NCBI GenBank assembly: GCA_026399435.1
Contig: JAPLQX010000019.1
Location: 154,557-218,556 of the forward strand
Reading direction: 5' to 3'
Length of the DNA: 64,000 nt
Source of the DNA: Rhodocyclales bacterium
GTDB lineage: Bacteria; Pseudomonadota; Gammaproteobacteria; Burkholderiales; Rhodocyclaceae
Positions within the stretch are counted from its first letter, which is position 1, and the number at the start of each line of letters is the position of its first letter. Positions 35,513-42,805 of this stretch are shown here, piece after piece. The position numbers were made by a program, and so were the translations under genes. The notes below the pieces were generated by a model. It was not told where the DNA came from. It was given only the letters and a program-made list of their open reading frames with translations, and ran no database searches.

Positions 35513-36295
35513 ATGACCGAAGCCAGCAACTCGTCGGCCGCCGCCTTGAGGGCCTTCGCCATCATGGAAATCGTGGTGAAGTCGGAGCGCCCGGTGGCGC
35601 TGTCCGAAATCGTCGAACAATCCGGCCTGCCTGCCGCGACGGCTTTCCGCATCCTGTCGATGCTCGAGGAGGCTGGCCTTATGCAGCGCGAACCCACCGG
35701 CAAGACTTACGGCGTCGGGCATCGCCTGGCTCGTTTCGGCCTGGACCTGATGACCAACAACTCGGTGCGTGCCGAGCGCCGCGTCATCCTGCGCCGCCTG
35801 GTCGACGAGATCGGCGAGACCTGCAACCTGGCGATGTTCGGCGGCGACGAGATCATCTACATCGACCGCATCGAAACCGATTGGTCGCTCAAGGCCGACC
35901 TCAAGCCGGGGTCGCGCGTGCCCCTGCATTGCACCTCGAGCGGCAAACTGTTCCTGAGCCAGATGCCGAAAGCCAAGCGGCGCCGGATTCTGCAATCCCT
36001 GAGTTTCAAGCGCTACACGGACAACACGATCACCGACATCGCGACCATCGAGGCGCAACTGGAAAGCATCGCCCTTACCCGGGTGGGCTTGAACAACGAG
36101 GAGCTTCAGGCCGGCGTGATCGGCATCGCGGTGCCGGTGACCGATGCCGCCGGGCGCATGATCGCCAGCGTCGCCCTGCAGGCGCCGGTGGCGCGCCTCC
36201 CGCTTGAACGCGCGATGGGCTTTGTGCCAAACCTGCAGCGCGCCGCCAAAGCCATGGCGGCTACCTTCGAAGCCAGTGATACCGGAAAAGCCTGA
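35513..36295 (+). CDS. IclR family regulator (divergent from tct-sau operon)
   Basis: 260 aa from ATG 35513. N-terminal winged HTH (AAALRAFAIMEIVVKSERPVALSEIVEQSGLPAATAFRILSMLEEAGLM) and the IclR effector domain (GETCNLAMFGGDEIIYIDRIET, SRVPLHCTSSGKLFLSQM, GIAVPVTDAAGRM). Divergent from tctC, so probably the switch for the sulfoacetate operon; the effector is plausibly sulfoacetate or its CoA ester. Convergent with a second IclR gene. The track start at 35462 is too early. Confidence 0.93.
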   Translation: MTEASNSSAAALRAFAIMEIVVKSERPVALSEIVEQSGLPAATAFRILSMLEEAGLMQREPTGKTYGVGHRLARFGLDLMTNNSVRAERRVILRRLVDEIGETCNLAMFGGDEIIYIDRIETDWSLKADLKPGSRVPLHCTSSGKLFLSQMPKAKRRRILQSLSFKRYTDNTITDIATIEAQLESIALTRVGLNNEELQAGVIGIAVPVTDAAGRMIASVALQAPVARLPLERAMGFVPNLQRAAKAMAATFEASDTGKA

Positions 36296-36326
36296 CGCGC
36301 CTCGCGGATCAGTCGGGCGAGTTCGG

Positions 36327-37133
36327 TCATGCGCTCGCTCCGGCGATCGCCGCGGTGTCGATGGCGGCGATGGCATTCGCCGCGCGCAGCAGGGCAGGGA
36401 GGAAAGCCAGCGCTTTGTCGCGCGACACGCGCATCACGGGCGCCTGGATGGCGATGCCCGTATTCGAGCGCCCGCCGGGGCGCGGCACCAGCACGGCGAT
36501 GCAGAACAGTCCTGGCAGGAATTCTTCGTTGTCGATGGCATGGCCGTCGCGCCTGACGGCTTCGATCTCGCGTTCCAGCGCGTCGAAGTCGGTGATGGTG
36601 TGCGGCGTGTATTGCTCCAGCGGCACTTGGTCGAGCAGTCGGCGGCGCTGGGCCGGCGTCATCTGCGCCAGGAAGAGTTTGCCGCTGGCCGAGCAGTGTG
36701 CCGGCACGCGCGAACCGGGATGGAGGTAGAAGCGTAGCGGCGCCTGGGTTTCGACGCGGTCGAGGTAGAGCACCTCGCTGCCGGAAAGTGCCGTGATGTT
36801 GCAGCTTTCGCCGACTTCGTCGACCAGCCTGCGCAGCACCGCGTGGCGTGCGCCATGCACCGTGTCGTTGAGCAGCAGGTCCTCGGCAAGGCGGCGCAGA
36901 CGCAGGCCGGGGCCATAGCACCGCCCGTCCGCATCCCGCTGCAGCATTCCGGCGCCTTCCAGTTGCTGCAGCATGCGATGCAGGGTCGGCTTGGGCAGTT
37001 CCGTTTCCTCGACCAGGCTTTGCAGCGAGAAGAACTGGTCCTTGCGGGCGATCACTTCCAGCAGCGAAAACAGGCGCAAGGCCGGCGTGTCACCGTCGAT
37101 GCGGGAAGAGTCCAGGGGTGGTTTCAGATTCAA
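36327..37133 (-). CDS. IclR family regulator (divergent from xsc)
   Basis: 268 aa. wHTH: ALRLFSLLEVIARKDQFFSLQSLVEETELPKPTLHRMLQQLEGAGML; effector domain: GESCNITALSGSEVLYLDRVET, SRVPAHCSASGKLFLAQM, GLFCIAVLVPRPGGRS. Divergent from xsc with a TTCCA-N5-TGGAA palindrome in between, so the likely regulator of xsc. Clearly a different subgroup from the IclR gene next door, so it is not a recent duplication. Confidence 0.93.
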   Translation of the reverse strand: MNLKPPLDSSRIDGDTPALRLFSLLEVIARKDQFFSLQSLVEETELPKPTLHRMLQQLEGAGMLQRDADGRCYGPGLRLRRLAEDLLLNDTVHGARHAVLRRLVDEVGESCNITALSGSEVLYLDRVETQAPLRFYLHPGSRVPAHCSASGKLFLAQMTPAQRRRLLDQVPLEQYTPHTITDFDALEREIEAVRRDGHAIDNEEFLPGLFCIAVLVPRPGGRSNTGIAIQAPVMRVSRDKALAFLPALLRAANAIAAIDTAAIAGASA

Positions 37134-37215
37134 CGTGGTCCTTTCCTTGATTCGGCTTTCATCATAACCTTAATTAAAATTCGATACAAATTGTCTCGAT
37201 TTTTGTAGTTTTAAC

Positions 37216-37268
37216 TTGACTTGGCGAGGCGCCGGCTCTAAAGTTCATTGATGTTCCAGTATATGGAA
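37216..37268 (+). promoter_or_regulatory. xsc promoter and IclR-type operator
   Basis: TTGACT (37216-37221), 17-bp spacer, TAAAGT (37239-37244). The palindrome TTCCA-GTATA-TGGAA (37254-37268) covers the expected start site and resembles the IclR-type TGGAA/TTCCA half-sites. It is followed by TGTTTCAA. ATATGGAA and TGTTTCAA also occur together upstream of the GMC oxidoreductase gene (49299-49318). Confidence 0.6.
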
Positions 37269-37313
37269 TGTTTCAACGAAGTTTTTAATATGCCGCCCTG
37301 AGGAGATCGAGAG

Positions 37314-39125
37314 ATGAGTAAGCCTGACAAGCGCACGGTGCCCGAGGGGCCGACCCGCATGACGCCGTCCGAAGCCTTTGTCGAGACCATGGTCGCCAAT
37401 GGCGTGACCGACATGTTCGGCATCATGGGCTCGGCCTTCATGGATGCGATGGACATTTTTACCCCGGCCGGCATCCGCCTGATTCCGGTGGTGCATGAGC
37501 AGGGCGCCGGCCACATGGCCGACGGTTACTCGCGGGTGTCGGGCCGTCATGGAGTCTGCATCGGCCAGAACGGTCCCGGCGTCAGCAACTGCGTGACGGC
37601 GATTGCCGCCGCCTACTGGGCGCACAGCCCGGTGGTGATCGTGACGCCGGAGACCGGGACCATGGGCATGGGCCTCGGCGGCTTCCAGGAGGCCAACCAG
37701 CTGCCGATGTTCCAGGAATTCACCAAGTACCAGGGCCATGTGAACAATCCCAGGCGCATGGCCGAATTCACCGGCCGCTGCTTCGATCGCGCCATGAACG
37801 AAATGGGCCCGGCTCAACTCAACATTCCGCGCGACTATTTCTACGGCGACATCACGTGCGAGATCCCCAAACCTTCGCGCCTGGATCGCGGACCCGGCGG
37901 CGAGACGAGCCTCGATGAGGCGGCGGAATTGCTGGCGACGGCGAAGTTCCCGGTGATCATCTCCGGCGGCGGAGTGGTGATGGCCGACGGCGTCGAGGAA
38001 TGCAAGGCGCTGGCCGAGCGCCTGGGCGCGCCGGTGGTCAATAGTTACCTGCACAACGACTCCTTCCCGGCCAGTCACCCGCTGTGGTGCGGCCCGCTCG
38101 GCTATCAGGGTTCGAAGGCGGCGATGAAGCTGATGGCGCAGGCCGACGTGGTCGTCGCGCTCGGATCGCGCCTCGGGCCTTTCGGTACCCTGCCGCAGCA
38201 CGGCATGGACTACTGGCCGACCAAGGCCAGGATCATCCAGATCGACGCCGACCACAAGATGCTGGGGCTGGTGAAGAAGATTTCAGTCGGCATCTGCGGC
38301 GACGCCAAAGCCGCAGCGGTGGCGCTGACGCAGCGCCTGGCCGGGCGCACGCTGGCGTGCGACGCCAGCAAGGCCGAGCGCGCTGGCAAGATCAAGGCGG
38401 AGAAGGCAGCGTGGGAGAAGGAACTCGACGAATGGACCCACGAGCGCGATCCCTACAGCCTCGACATGATCGAGGAGAACGGCAAGGAAAAGGCCTTCAG
38501 CGGCGGCAGCTACCTGCATCCGCGCCAGGTCCTGCGCGAACTGGAGAAGGCGATGCCGCCCGATGTCATGGTGTCCACCGACATCGGCAACATCAACTCG
38601 GTGGCCAACAGTTACCTGCGCTTCGAGAAGCCGCGCAGCATGTTCGCGGCGATGAGCTTCGGCAACTGCGGTTATGCTTTTCCGACCATCATCGGCGCCA
38701 AGGTGGCGGCGCCGCATCGTCCTGCAGTGTCCTACGCCGGCGACGGCGCCTGGGGCATGAGCCTGATGGAGACCATGACCTGCGTGCGCCACAACATCCC
38801 GGTAACCGCCGTGGTGTTCCACAACCGCCAGTGGGGCGCGGAGAAGAAGAACCAGGTGGACTTCTACAATCGCCGCTTCGTCGCCGGAGAACTCGACAAC
38901 CAGAGCTTTGCCGGCATCGCCCGGGCGATGGGTGCCGAGGGCATCACGGTGGACAAGCTGGAAGATGTCGGACCGGCGCTGAAGAAGGCCATCGACATGC
39001 AAATGAATCAGGGCAAGACCTGCATCGTCGAGATCATGTGCACCCGTGAACTGGGCGATCCGTTCCGCCGCGATGCGCTGTCGAAGCCGGTAAGGTTTTT
39101 GGAGAAGTACAAGGATTACGTTTGA
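37314..39125 (+). CDS. xsc: Sulfoacetaldehyde acetyltransferase
   Basis: 603 aa, ThDP-dependent: sulfoacetaldehyde + phosphate gives acetyl phosphate + sulfite. Full-length for Xsc, with RMTPSEAFVETMVANGVTDMFGIMGSAFMDAMDIF at the start, EQGAGHMADGYSRVSG (catalytic Glu), GTMGMGLGGFQEANQLPMFQ, and the cofactor motif GDGAWGMSLMETMTCVRHN with VFHNRQWG. Xsc is the shared desulfonating enzyme for taurine, isethionate and sulfoacetate pathways. SD GAGGAGA. Monocistronic, divergent from IclR, followed by a strong terminator. A 108-bp piece of a different xsc lies 1.4 kb downstream. Confidence 0.96.
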   Translation: MSKPDKRTVPEGPTRMTPSEAFVETMVANGVTDMFGIMGSAFMDAMDIFTPAGIRLIPVVHEQGAGHMADGYSRVSGRHGVCIGQNGPGVSNCVTAIAAAYWAHSPVVIVTPETGTMGMGLGGFQEANQLPMFQEFTKYQGHVNNPRRMAEFTGRCFDRAMNEMGPAQLNIPRDYFYGDITCEIPKPSRLDRGPGGETSLDEAAELLATAKFPVIISGGGVVMADGVEECKALAERLGAPVVNSYLHNDSFPASHPLWCGPLGYQGSKAAMKLMAQADVVVALGSRLGPFGTLPQHGMDYWPTKARIIQIDADHKMLGLVKKISVGICGDAKAAAVALTQRLAGRTLACDASKAERAGKIKAEKAAWEKELDEWTHERDPYSLDMIEENGKEKAFSGGSYLHPRQVLRELEKAMPPDVMVSTDIGNINSVANSYLRFEKPRSMFAAMSFGNCGYAFPTIIGAKVAAPHRPAVSYAGDGAWGMSLMETMTCVRHNIPVTAVVFHNRQWGAEKKNQVDFYNRRFVAGELDNQSFAGIARAMGAEGITVDKLEDVGPALKKAIDMQMNQGKTCIVEIMCTRELGDPFRRDALSKPVRFLEKYKDYV

Positions 39126-39150
39126 CGTAGAAGCACCGTTTCAGGCAAAC

Positions 39151-39182
39151 AAAAGCCCACACCAATCGGTGCGGGCTTTTTT
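39151..39182 (+). terminator. Rho-independent terminator of xsc
   Basis: AAAAGCCCACACC-AATC-GGTGCGGGCTTTTTT: GC-rich stem with one mismatch, tetraloop and T-run, 25 bp after the xsc stop. Confidence 0.9.
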
Positions 39183-39415
39183 GTCTGCGGCGCAAGCCTG
39201 GTCCGAGAATCTCGGGACAGGTCAGCCTGACCGAACCGCAAGAAAACTGATCACATTTTTCCCGTCGCAGCGACTTCGTCTAGTCCATCTAGTGATGGAC
39301 AAGCGTTGCCCGCGGTGATTAAACTCCAAACCAGCGCAATTTGCGGGTACAGTCGCCAACGCGAGACGCGACATTTGCGCAGATATTTCTATTGGCAAAC
39401 CCAAGGAGAGAAACC
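39183..39415. other. Promoter region of the secreted duplicated-domain gene
   Basis: 233 bp without a gene. It contains one hairpin, GTCCATC-TAGT-GATGGAC (39283-39300), and is AT-richer than the surroundings. I could not pick a single convincing -35/-10 pair. Confidence 0.45.
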
Positions 39416-40363
39416 ATGAAGACCTGGAGTAAATGCATTATTGGTGCATTGGCAAGTCTGGGAATAATGTCAGCCGCCCAGGCTGGGCCCTACGTCCCCG
39501 GCAATCCGACAACACTGAATTTGCTTCCCTCTGATTTCAAGCTTTGCGCGGAAGGCGGCAAGATATGCAAAGTGGCGAATGCCACCGCCATGACGTATGT
39601 GCTTTACGGCAAGGGCACGAGGTTCAATACGGCGCAAGGCACGGGTAACTTTACCTGTCTGCCCAAAGGCTGGGTAAAGACCCCGTCAGCTGCCACACCT
39701 CAGGATTTGGGAGTTGACGACCCGATCCCTGGCGGCGCCAAGGATTGCTATGTGCAGGTTGCTGCTGGCACGCCGCAAACCCAAACGCCCCCAGCCCCAA
39801 CTCCTCCACCCCAAACTCCTCCACCCCAAACGACGTCGGCGCAGCCCGTAGCTCCCGCCGGCAACGCGGGAGTGCCGATCCCAAGTGGCGCGGTGCTGTG
39901 TGCGGCTGACGGCAAGGTGTGCAATGCCGTCGGTAACTGGACTGGTGTGTATGGGGCTACCGGCAAGTTCGTGGCGATATCCGGAAGCGGGCCGTTTACA
40001 TGTCTTCCGAAGGGCTTCGTGAAATATCCTTCGGCGACGACACCCAAAGATACCGGTGTGGACGATCCGGCTTCGGGCGTTGTGAAATCCTGCCATATCG
40101 TCGGCACAATTGCGCCGGCAGCCGCCACGACCACCACAGCTCCTGTCAAACCGGCTAGTTCGCCGACATGCGAGACCGCATGGGATGCAAAGGGTATTAA
40201 GCCGAACGCCAATTGCATTTACAAGAATGCAAGCGGAAAGGAATTCGGAAATGTGTGTGTATCCGAGGCCGCCTGCAGTTGCCAGTGCGCCGCCAATAAG
40301 TCGAAGACCTGTTTGTACCAGGGCAAGCTGCTTCGCGAACCTGCATGCAGGCCAGGCTCATAA
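39416..40363 (+). CDS. Secreted protein with two tandem Cys-domains and Pro/Thr linker, unknown
   Basis: 315 aa from ATG 39416 (SD AAGGAGAG). Signal peptide MKTWSKCIIGALASLGIMSAAQA. Two homologous ~75-aa domains (~residues 45-125 and ~165-245) share LCAxxGKxC, FTCLPKGxVKxPSAxTPxDxGVDDP and a final KxC; a PPPQTPPPQTT linker separates them. The C-terminal ~60 residues are Cys-rich (CVSEAACSCQCAANKSKTC). I do not recognise the family. Likely periplasmic or surface-exposed, disulfide-bonded. AT-richer than the flanking catabolic genes and followed by its own terminator, so it may be an acquired unit. Confidence 0.78.
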   Translation: MKTWSKCIIGALASLGIMSAAQAGPYVPGNPTTLNLLPSDFKLCAEGGKICKVANATAMTYVLYGKGTRFNTAQGTGNFTCLPKGWVKTPSAATPQDLGVDDPIPGGAKDCYVQVAAGTPQTQTPPAPTPPPQTPPPQTTSAQPVAPAGNAGVPIPSGAVLCAADGKVCNAVGNWTGVYGATGKFVAISGSGPFTCLPKGFVKYPSATTPKDTGVDDPASGVVKSCHIVGTIAPAAATTTTAPVKPASSPTCETAWDAKGIKPNANCIYKNASGKEFGNVCVSEAACSCQCAANKSKTCLYQGKLLREPACRPGS

Positions 40364-40452
40364 CGATCCCCGCCAGGCCGCGCATGTCATCGCGCGGCCC
40401 AGGCTTCCTGCATGGGCATGAGCATAGTTTGGAAAGCTGAAATAGCCCATTC

Positions 40453-40485
40453 AAGAAAACGGCCCCTGTGGGCCGTTTTCTTTTT
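40453..40485 (+). terminator. Rho-independent terminator
   Basis: AAAACGGCCC-CTGT-GGGCCGTTTTCTTTTT: 10-bp stem, tetraloop and T-run, downstream of the secreted-protein gene. Confidence 0.9.
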
Positions 40486-40535
40486 CACTGTGGATCTTCC
40501 CGTGTCGGCCGAATGAGGAGGCCCAAGGCCGATAT

Positions 40536-40643
40536 GGCGGCGACTACCTGCACCCGCGGCAGGTGCTGCGCGAGCTGGAAAAGGCCATGCCGCCCGACGT
40601 CATGGTGTCCACCGACATCGGCAACATCAACTCGGTGGCCAAC
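40536..40643 (+). pseudogene. Fragment of a second xsc gene
   Basis: In frame, these 108 bases translate to GGDYLHPRQVLRELEKAM... and align without gaps to codons ~399-434 of the intact xsc (38507-38614). The roughly ten base differences are nearly all at third codon positions, so the fragment came from a diverged functional xsc, not from a recent copy of the neighbour. The frame runs out into repeated GGATCAAAGGGGTC sequence. There is no start and no flanking xsc homology beyond a few possible bases upstream. Confidence 0.85.
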
Positions 40644-40688
40644 CGGATCAAAGGGGTCCGGATCAAAGGGGTCAGAGTCATTTGGCAT
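40644..40688. repeat. GGATCAAAGGGGTC tandem and GGGGTCAGAGTC remnant
   Basis: The 14-mer GGATCAAAGGGGTC occurs twice (about 40645 and 40660), and the second runs into GGGGTCAGAGTCATTTGG. I know this AAAGGGGTCAGAGTC string as a sequence often found near REP-associated (Y1) transposase genes in proteobacteria; no transposase ORF is present here. It marks a rearrangement junction at the end of the xsc fragment. Confidence 0.5.
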
Positions 40689-40834
40689 TTAGATCTCTCC
40701 AGCATACGGCGTTCCGTACCCCTCTCCTGCACACCGCTCCCGGAACAGCGATTCTCTAGGTCGCGCAGCACGTAAGTCAATCAAGACGGGAATGTTTCGG
40801 ACGTCTTTGGGAGATTTGGTCAGTGCCTCTGGAA

Positions 40835-40856
40835 AGTCGGTGCTGGCGGTACGGCG
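40835..40856 (+). repeat. 22-bp dispersed motif, copy d
   Basis: AGTCGGTGCT...GTACGGCG, ending 2 bp before the hipA stop codon on the opposite strand. Direct partner of copy e at 42755, so the two bracket hipBA. Confidence 0.75.
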
Positions 40857-40858
40857 GT

Positions 40859-42193
40859 TCATTGCATGCTCTTCAGCCTGGTGCAGTGCCTTCTCATCCC
40901 CTCGAAAACCTCCTCCGCTAAATCCGCCGGAAAGCCATCCGGCAGCTGCCGGCCTGCGCTTGCAATCGCGCCCTCCGTGGCCTCGATGACTTCCGCTATC
41001 GCTTGCTCCGCCGCGCGGGCACCCAGGCCAACCTGTTGCGCCTGGGCGATCCAGTGGCGGCGCTGGATTTTATCGATCAGGTAGTAATGGGTCGTTCCGC
41101 GCACCGCCATGGCGAGCCTTGCCTTGCGCGCCGAAATTTGATTCTTCCCCGTGCCGATCACCGGATGGGCGGACAGCACGTCGTAGATCGGCGTGGCACG
41201 ATAACGGCCGCCGGGCAGGTGGGCGATGCTGAAGTTCTTGCCATGGCCATCGGTGGCGGCAAGCACCCAGAAGATGATCTGGGTCTTGAAGAAGTTCTTC
41301 CGATCACTATCGGCATGGTCCGATCCCAGCAGCAGGGCCGTGATCCGGGCGATGCCGGGTCCGCCGTCGGACTGGTATTTTCGTAGCGGTGAGGTACCGG
41401 TCGCCTGGCACATGTCCTCCTGGGGAAGGCGGATGATCCAGCTGCCGTCCGTCGACCGCGTGCGGTCGAAGCGTTCGACGACGAGTGCTTTCTGATCCTC
41501 GAAATGCGCGATCTCACAGCCGGCGATGGGAATTTCGTAGGCATCCATGATTTTCGAGCACAGCCATTCGTTTTCGACCGAGGTGCGCATGTCGGCCTGC
41601 ATATGGCCGACCAGGCCCAGGGGCAGCTTGAAGATGTGCGTGGTCGGGGTGCTGCCTTGGGGCAGGAGCCAGCGGCCCCGATGGCGCAGCAAGGCGGTCT
41701 TTTCCTGGGCGCCGGCGATGGAAAGCCGCAGGTCCTCGTCGTGGCCGTGTTGGCCCAGTGCACCGGTCGACGTGGTGTTGCGCAGCCGCTGCGCGATCTG
41801 CGCCGTGTTCAAGGCCTTGCCGCGGATTTCATACACATCGGATGGCGTCTCGCCGTCGGGGAGCAGTTGAATTGCGCCGACACAATCCCGGCCCAGCTTC
41901 GCCAGCAGGTTGAATGCATCGGTGCCGGCGGCCTGGTGACGCTGGGCCAGGCGGTGGCGGATGGCGTCGTTGTCGGGCAGGAGATTGTCGAAATAGTCGG
42001 TGACGATCTGCCCTTGGTAGGGCGCGTTGCCGGGCAGGAAGGGCAGCGAAAGCGATATGGGGCGGGCCTGCTCATCTACCAGCCATTCGTCGAAGTAGCC
42101 GAAGCGCTCGCCTTGCCGGGTGGTTTCCCAGAAGCCGACGGGGATGCCGTTCATCCAGACGTTCAGGCGCTGTGTTTTCGAGCGGCGCCCCAT
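40859..42193 (-). CDS. hipA: HipA-type serine/threonine kinase toxin
   Basis: 444 aa from ATG 42193 (MGRRSKTQRLNVWMNG), 2 nt after the hipB stop; the 581-aa track ORF is an out-of-frame read-through of hipB. N-terminal HipA-N subdomain (~residues 1-120), the regulatory P-loop Ser region SIAGAQEKTALL, the catalytic ATDGHGKNFSIAH and metal Asp in PIYDVLS. In E. coli HipA phosphorylates glutamyl-tRNA synthetase; the target here is not known. Catalytic residues look intact. Confidence 0.93.
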   Translation of the reverse strand: MGRRSKTQRLNVWMNGIPVGFWETTRQGERFGYFDEWLVDEQARPISLSLPFLPGNAPYQGQIVTDYFDNLLPDNDAIRHRLAQRHQAAGTDAFNLLAKLGRDCVGAIQLLPDGETPSDVYEIRGKALNTAQIAQRLRNTTSTGALGQHGHDEDLRLSIAGAQEKTALLRHRGRWLLPQGSTPTTHIFKLPLGLVGHMQADMRTSVENEWLCSKIMDAYEIPIAGCEIAHFEDQKALVVERFDRTRSTDGSWIIRLPQEDMCQATGTSPLRKYQSDGGPGIARITALLLGSDHADSDRKNFFKTQIIFWVLAATDGHGKNFSIAHLPGGRYRATPIYDVLSAHPVIGTGKNQISARKARLAMAVRGTTHYYLIDKIQRRHWIAQAQQVGLGARAAEQAIAEVIEATEGAIASAGRQLPDGFPADLAEEVFEGMRRHCTRLKSMQ

Positions 42194-42195
42194 GA

Positions 42196-42549
42196 TTACC
42201 AGGCTTCCTTCTTCCGCGCGCCGGCGACGATGCGCGCCGGCTTCCTGGCGGCCGGGGCCGTGTCTTTCACCTTGTGTTTCACCGTTCCTGCCGCAGGGGC
42301 GGCCCTGGCTATCGCCATGCTTGCGGTTTTGGCAGCCGCCTGGTCCAGTGAGATTTCGACATCCAGCAGGCGCAGCACCGTGAATAGCCTTTCCAGCGTG
42401 GCCGTCGCCGGATTGGCCTCGAACCATGCATAGCTTTGCTGGGTGATGCCCAGCCTTTCGGCCATGGCGGCCTGGGTCAGCCCCCGTTGCTTGCGAAACC
42501 CCTTGATGACCAGCGGGAGCTGGCCGAGCGTCTTGATGGGATAGTTCAT
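42196..42549 (-). CDS. hipB: HipB-type Xre family antitoxin
   Basis: 117 aa from ATG 42549 (MNYPIKTLGQL). HTH_3 domain at residues ~10-70: LVIKGFRKQRGLTQAAMAERLGITQQSYAWFEANPATATLERLFTVLRLL. The C-terminal ~45 residues are Ala/Lys-rich and disordered-looking, longer than the E. coli HipB tail. Binds and neutralises HipA and represses the operon. Confidence 0.9.
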   Translation of the reverse strand: MNYPIKTLGQLPLVIKGFRKQRGLTQAAMAERLGITQQSYAWFEANPATATLERLFTVLRLLDVEISLDQAAAKTASMAIARAAPAAGTVKHKVKDTAPAARKPARIVAGARKKEAW

Positions 42550-42589
42550 TCCTGCCTCCGTTCCCGATCCTGTCGCGATACAAAGCAAA

Positions 42590-42652
42590 GGCTGTAAATG
42601 GCATTAACAGCCCGACGTGTGTATATTACATTTACAGAGCAGCATCTGTAAA
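42590..42652 (-). promoter_or_regulatory. hipBA promoter with two HipB-type operators
   Basis: O2: TTTACAG-N8-CTGTAAA (42631-42652), a perfect 7-bp palindrome with the 8-nt spacing typical of HipB operators. O1: CTGTAAA-N5-TTAACAG (42592-42610), inside GGCTGT/ACAGCC. On the minus strand TTTACA, 18 bp, TAATAT gives a promoter overlapping O2. Confidence 0.7.
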
Positions 42653-42754
42653 GGCAATTCACAGTCCCCGCTTTGAGCTTTCGCTCGGCGGTTTCAAGTC
42701 CGAAGTGCAACGAGTTGCTAGCTGATCAGCGATTCTCCGGGCGCCGCGCACAAG

Positions 42755-42776
42755 AGTCGGCGCTGGCGACACGGCG
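42755..42776 (+). repeat. 22-bp dispersed motif, copy e
   Basis: AGTCGGCGCTGGCGAC-ACGGCG. Identical over all 22 bases to copy f at 49505-49526 but inverted relative to it; the pair encloses the IclR-TRAP-GMC cluster. Confidence 0.85.
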
Positions 42777-42805
42777 GCATGCGCCGCCGGCTGGCCTTGC
42801 CGCGA

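Noticed and set aside
40544-40780. Minus-strand 78-aa ORF over the xsc fragment
   Set aside because: It runs antisense through the xsc remnant and repeat, with no recognisable family.
40859-42604. 581-aa HipA ORF including the hipB region
   Set aside because: The first ~137 residues are hipB read in another frame; the real hipA begins at the ATG at 42193, just after the hipB stop.
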